The notes beneath the pieces are model-generated. The model did no database searches. It worked only from the letters and a program-made list of their open reading frames with translations, and was not told the origin of the DNA. Source: Bacillota bacterium (lineage in GTDB: Bacteria > Bacillota > Clostridia > Christensenellales > CAG-138). From it: a DNA stretch of 6,566 nucleotides. The stretch covers positions 1 to 6,566 of the forward strand of contig JAEYLA010000232.1 in NCBI GenBank assembly GCA_023461495.1. Reading direction: 5' to 3'. Shown piece after piece: positions 6,104 to 6,566 of this stretch. Made by a program: the position numbers and the translations under genes. The first letter of the stretch is position 1, and each line of letters opens with the position of its first letter.

Positions 6104-6566
6104 CAAAGCTGATGCTTTCCGGGGTCGTCCGCGAATCGATCGTGGACGGCCCCGGTATACGCTATACCGTATTTGCGCAGGGCTGCCCGCACCATTGCCC
6201 GGGCTGCCACAACGCGCACACCTGGCCGTTTTCCGGCGGGTTTGCGGCGGAGCCTGTGGAGATTGCGCAGGAGCTCAAAAGGAACCCCATGCTGCGCGGC
6301 ATTACCCTAAGCGGCGGGGAGCCGTTCTGCCAAAGTAAAGCCATGGCGGAGCTTGCGGCACTGTGCCATGCGGTGGGGCTGGATGTGATCGCCTACACGG
6401 GGTATCTCTTTGATGAGCTTTTGGAAAAAGCCAAGGAGGAGCCGGACATCCTCACCCTGCTTCAGGAAACGGATGTCCTGATCGACGGGCCGTTTCTCAT
6501 GGAACAGAAGAGCTATGATCTTAAATTCCGAGGCTCAAAAAACCAGCGGGCGATCGATGTAAAAGC
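6100..6566 (+). CDS. nrdG: Anaerobic ribonucleotide reductase activating protein (radical SAM), cut off by the window end
   Basis: NrdG is the radical-SAM activase that uses a [4Fe-4S] cluster and S-adenosylmethionine to abstract hydrogen from the glycyl radical glycine of NrdD. The visible 155 residues contain E-S-I-V-D-G-P-G-I-R (12-21), the cluster motif C29-x-x-x-C33-x-x-C36 (G-C-P-H-H-C-P-G-C-H-N), the SAM-contacting S-G-G-E-P-F (71-76) and, near the window end, D-G-P-F (129-132) and F-R-G-S-K-N-Q-R (143-150). All are family hallmarks. The start is a GTG whose first four bases overlap the nrdD stop (GTGA, 6100-6103), with GGAG at 6091-6094 five bases upstream; this arrangement favours translational coupling. 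An in-frame ATG at 6112 is a weaker choice because it lacks a well-placed ribosome binding site. Because the start is GTG, an ATG-only scan misses this gene. About 155 of the usual 160-180 residues are present, so only the extreme C-terminus is missing. Confidence 0.95.
   Translation, partial: MTKLMLSGVVRESIVDGPGIRYTVFAQGCPHHCPGCHNAHTWPFSGGFAAEPVEIAQELKRNPMLRGITLSGGEPFCQSKAMAELAALCHAVGLDVIAYTGYLFDELLEKAKEEPDILTLLQETDVLIDGPFLMEQKSYDLKFRGSKNQRAIDVK

Noticed and set aside
5857..6344. Open frames on both strands around the nrdD-nrdG junction
   Set aside because: The plus-strand frame at 6066-6338 and the minus-strand frames are out of register with the clear NrdG translation that begins at 6100, which carries the radical-SAM cysteine motif.
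1..6566. Possible undescribed multi-gene system, mobile element, defence island, CRISPR array or intein
   Set aside because: No transposase, integrase, toxin-antitoxin pair, long or regular repeat array, or intein block was seen. The genes form ordinary, intact metabolic units with two small poorly characterised proteins.

Overview
This window holds a compact set of housekeeping genes and suggests a strictly or facultatively anaerobic bacterium, most likely of the Clostridia/Bacillota type. Three things point that way: an oxygen-sensitive class III ribonucleotide reductase with its radical-SAM activase, strong AGGAGG-type ribosome binding sites, and a DUF4180-like protein. The coding DNA is fairly G+C-rich apart from one lipoprotein gene, which argues against a low-GC Clostridium. 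The organism assignment is inference; no rRNA or other marker gene is present.

Layout. At 1-744 (+) is a PF07090-type 'glutamine amidotransferase-like' protein, closed by a clean hairpin terminator at 787-814. At 936-1688 (+) is a predicted secreted lipoprotein with a calcium-loop-like motif, ending at a hairpin that probably works for both strands (1721-1764). Converging on that hairpin from the right is a minus-strand pair: a DUF4180-like gene (3484-3116) and folC (3080-1785), 35 bp apart and probably co-transcribed from a promoter near 3539-3567. Diverging from that promoter is the plus-strand nrdD-nrdG operon: nrdD (about 3707-6103), whose last bases overlap the GTG start of nrdG (6100 to the window end, incomplete).

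How the genes fit together. NrdG makes the glycyl radical on NrdD, and NrdD reduces ribonucleoside triphosphates to deoxyribonucleotides without oxygen. FolC makes and polyglutamylates folates, which among other uses feed thymidylate synthesis, so the divergent units both serve DNA precursor supply. Whether they are co-regulated is not shown; only the nrdD side carries convincing operators. The clearest regulatory signal is a pair of NrdR-box-like 16-mers exactly 32 bp apart, about three helical turns. One lies upstream of the -35 element and the other between -35 and -10 of a near-consensus extended -10 promoter for nrdD.

I found no mobile element, CRISPR array, tRNA, rRNA or intein, and no sign of an undescribed multi-gene system. 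The points most worth a second look are the NrdR operator pair, the incomplete cysteine set at the NrdD zinc site, the missing nucleophile in the amidotransferase-like protein, and the two poorly characterised genes (lipoprotein and DUF4180).
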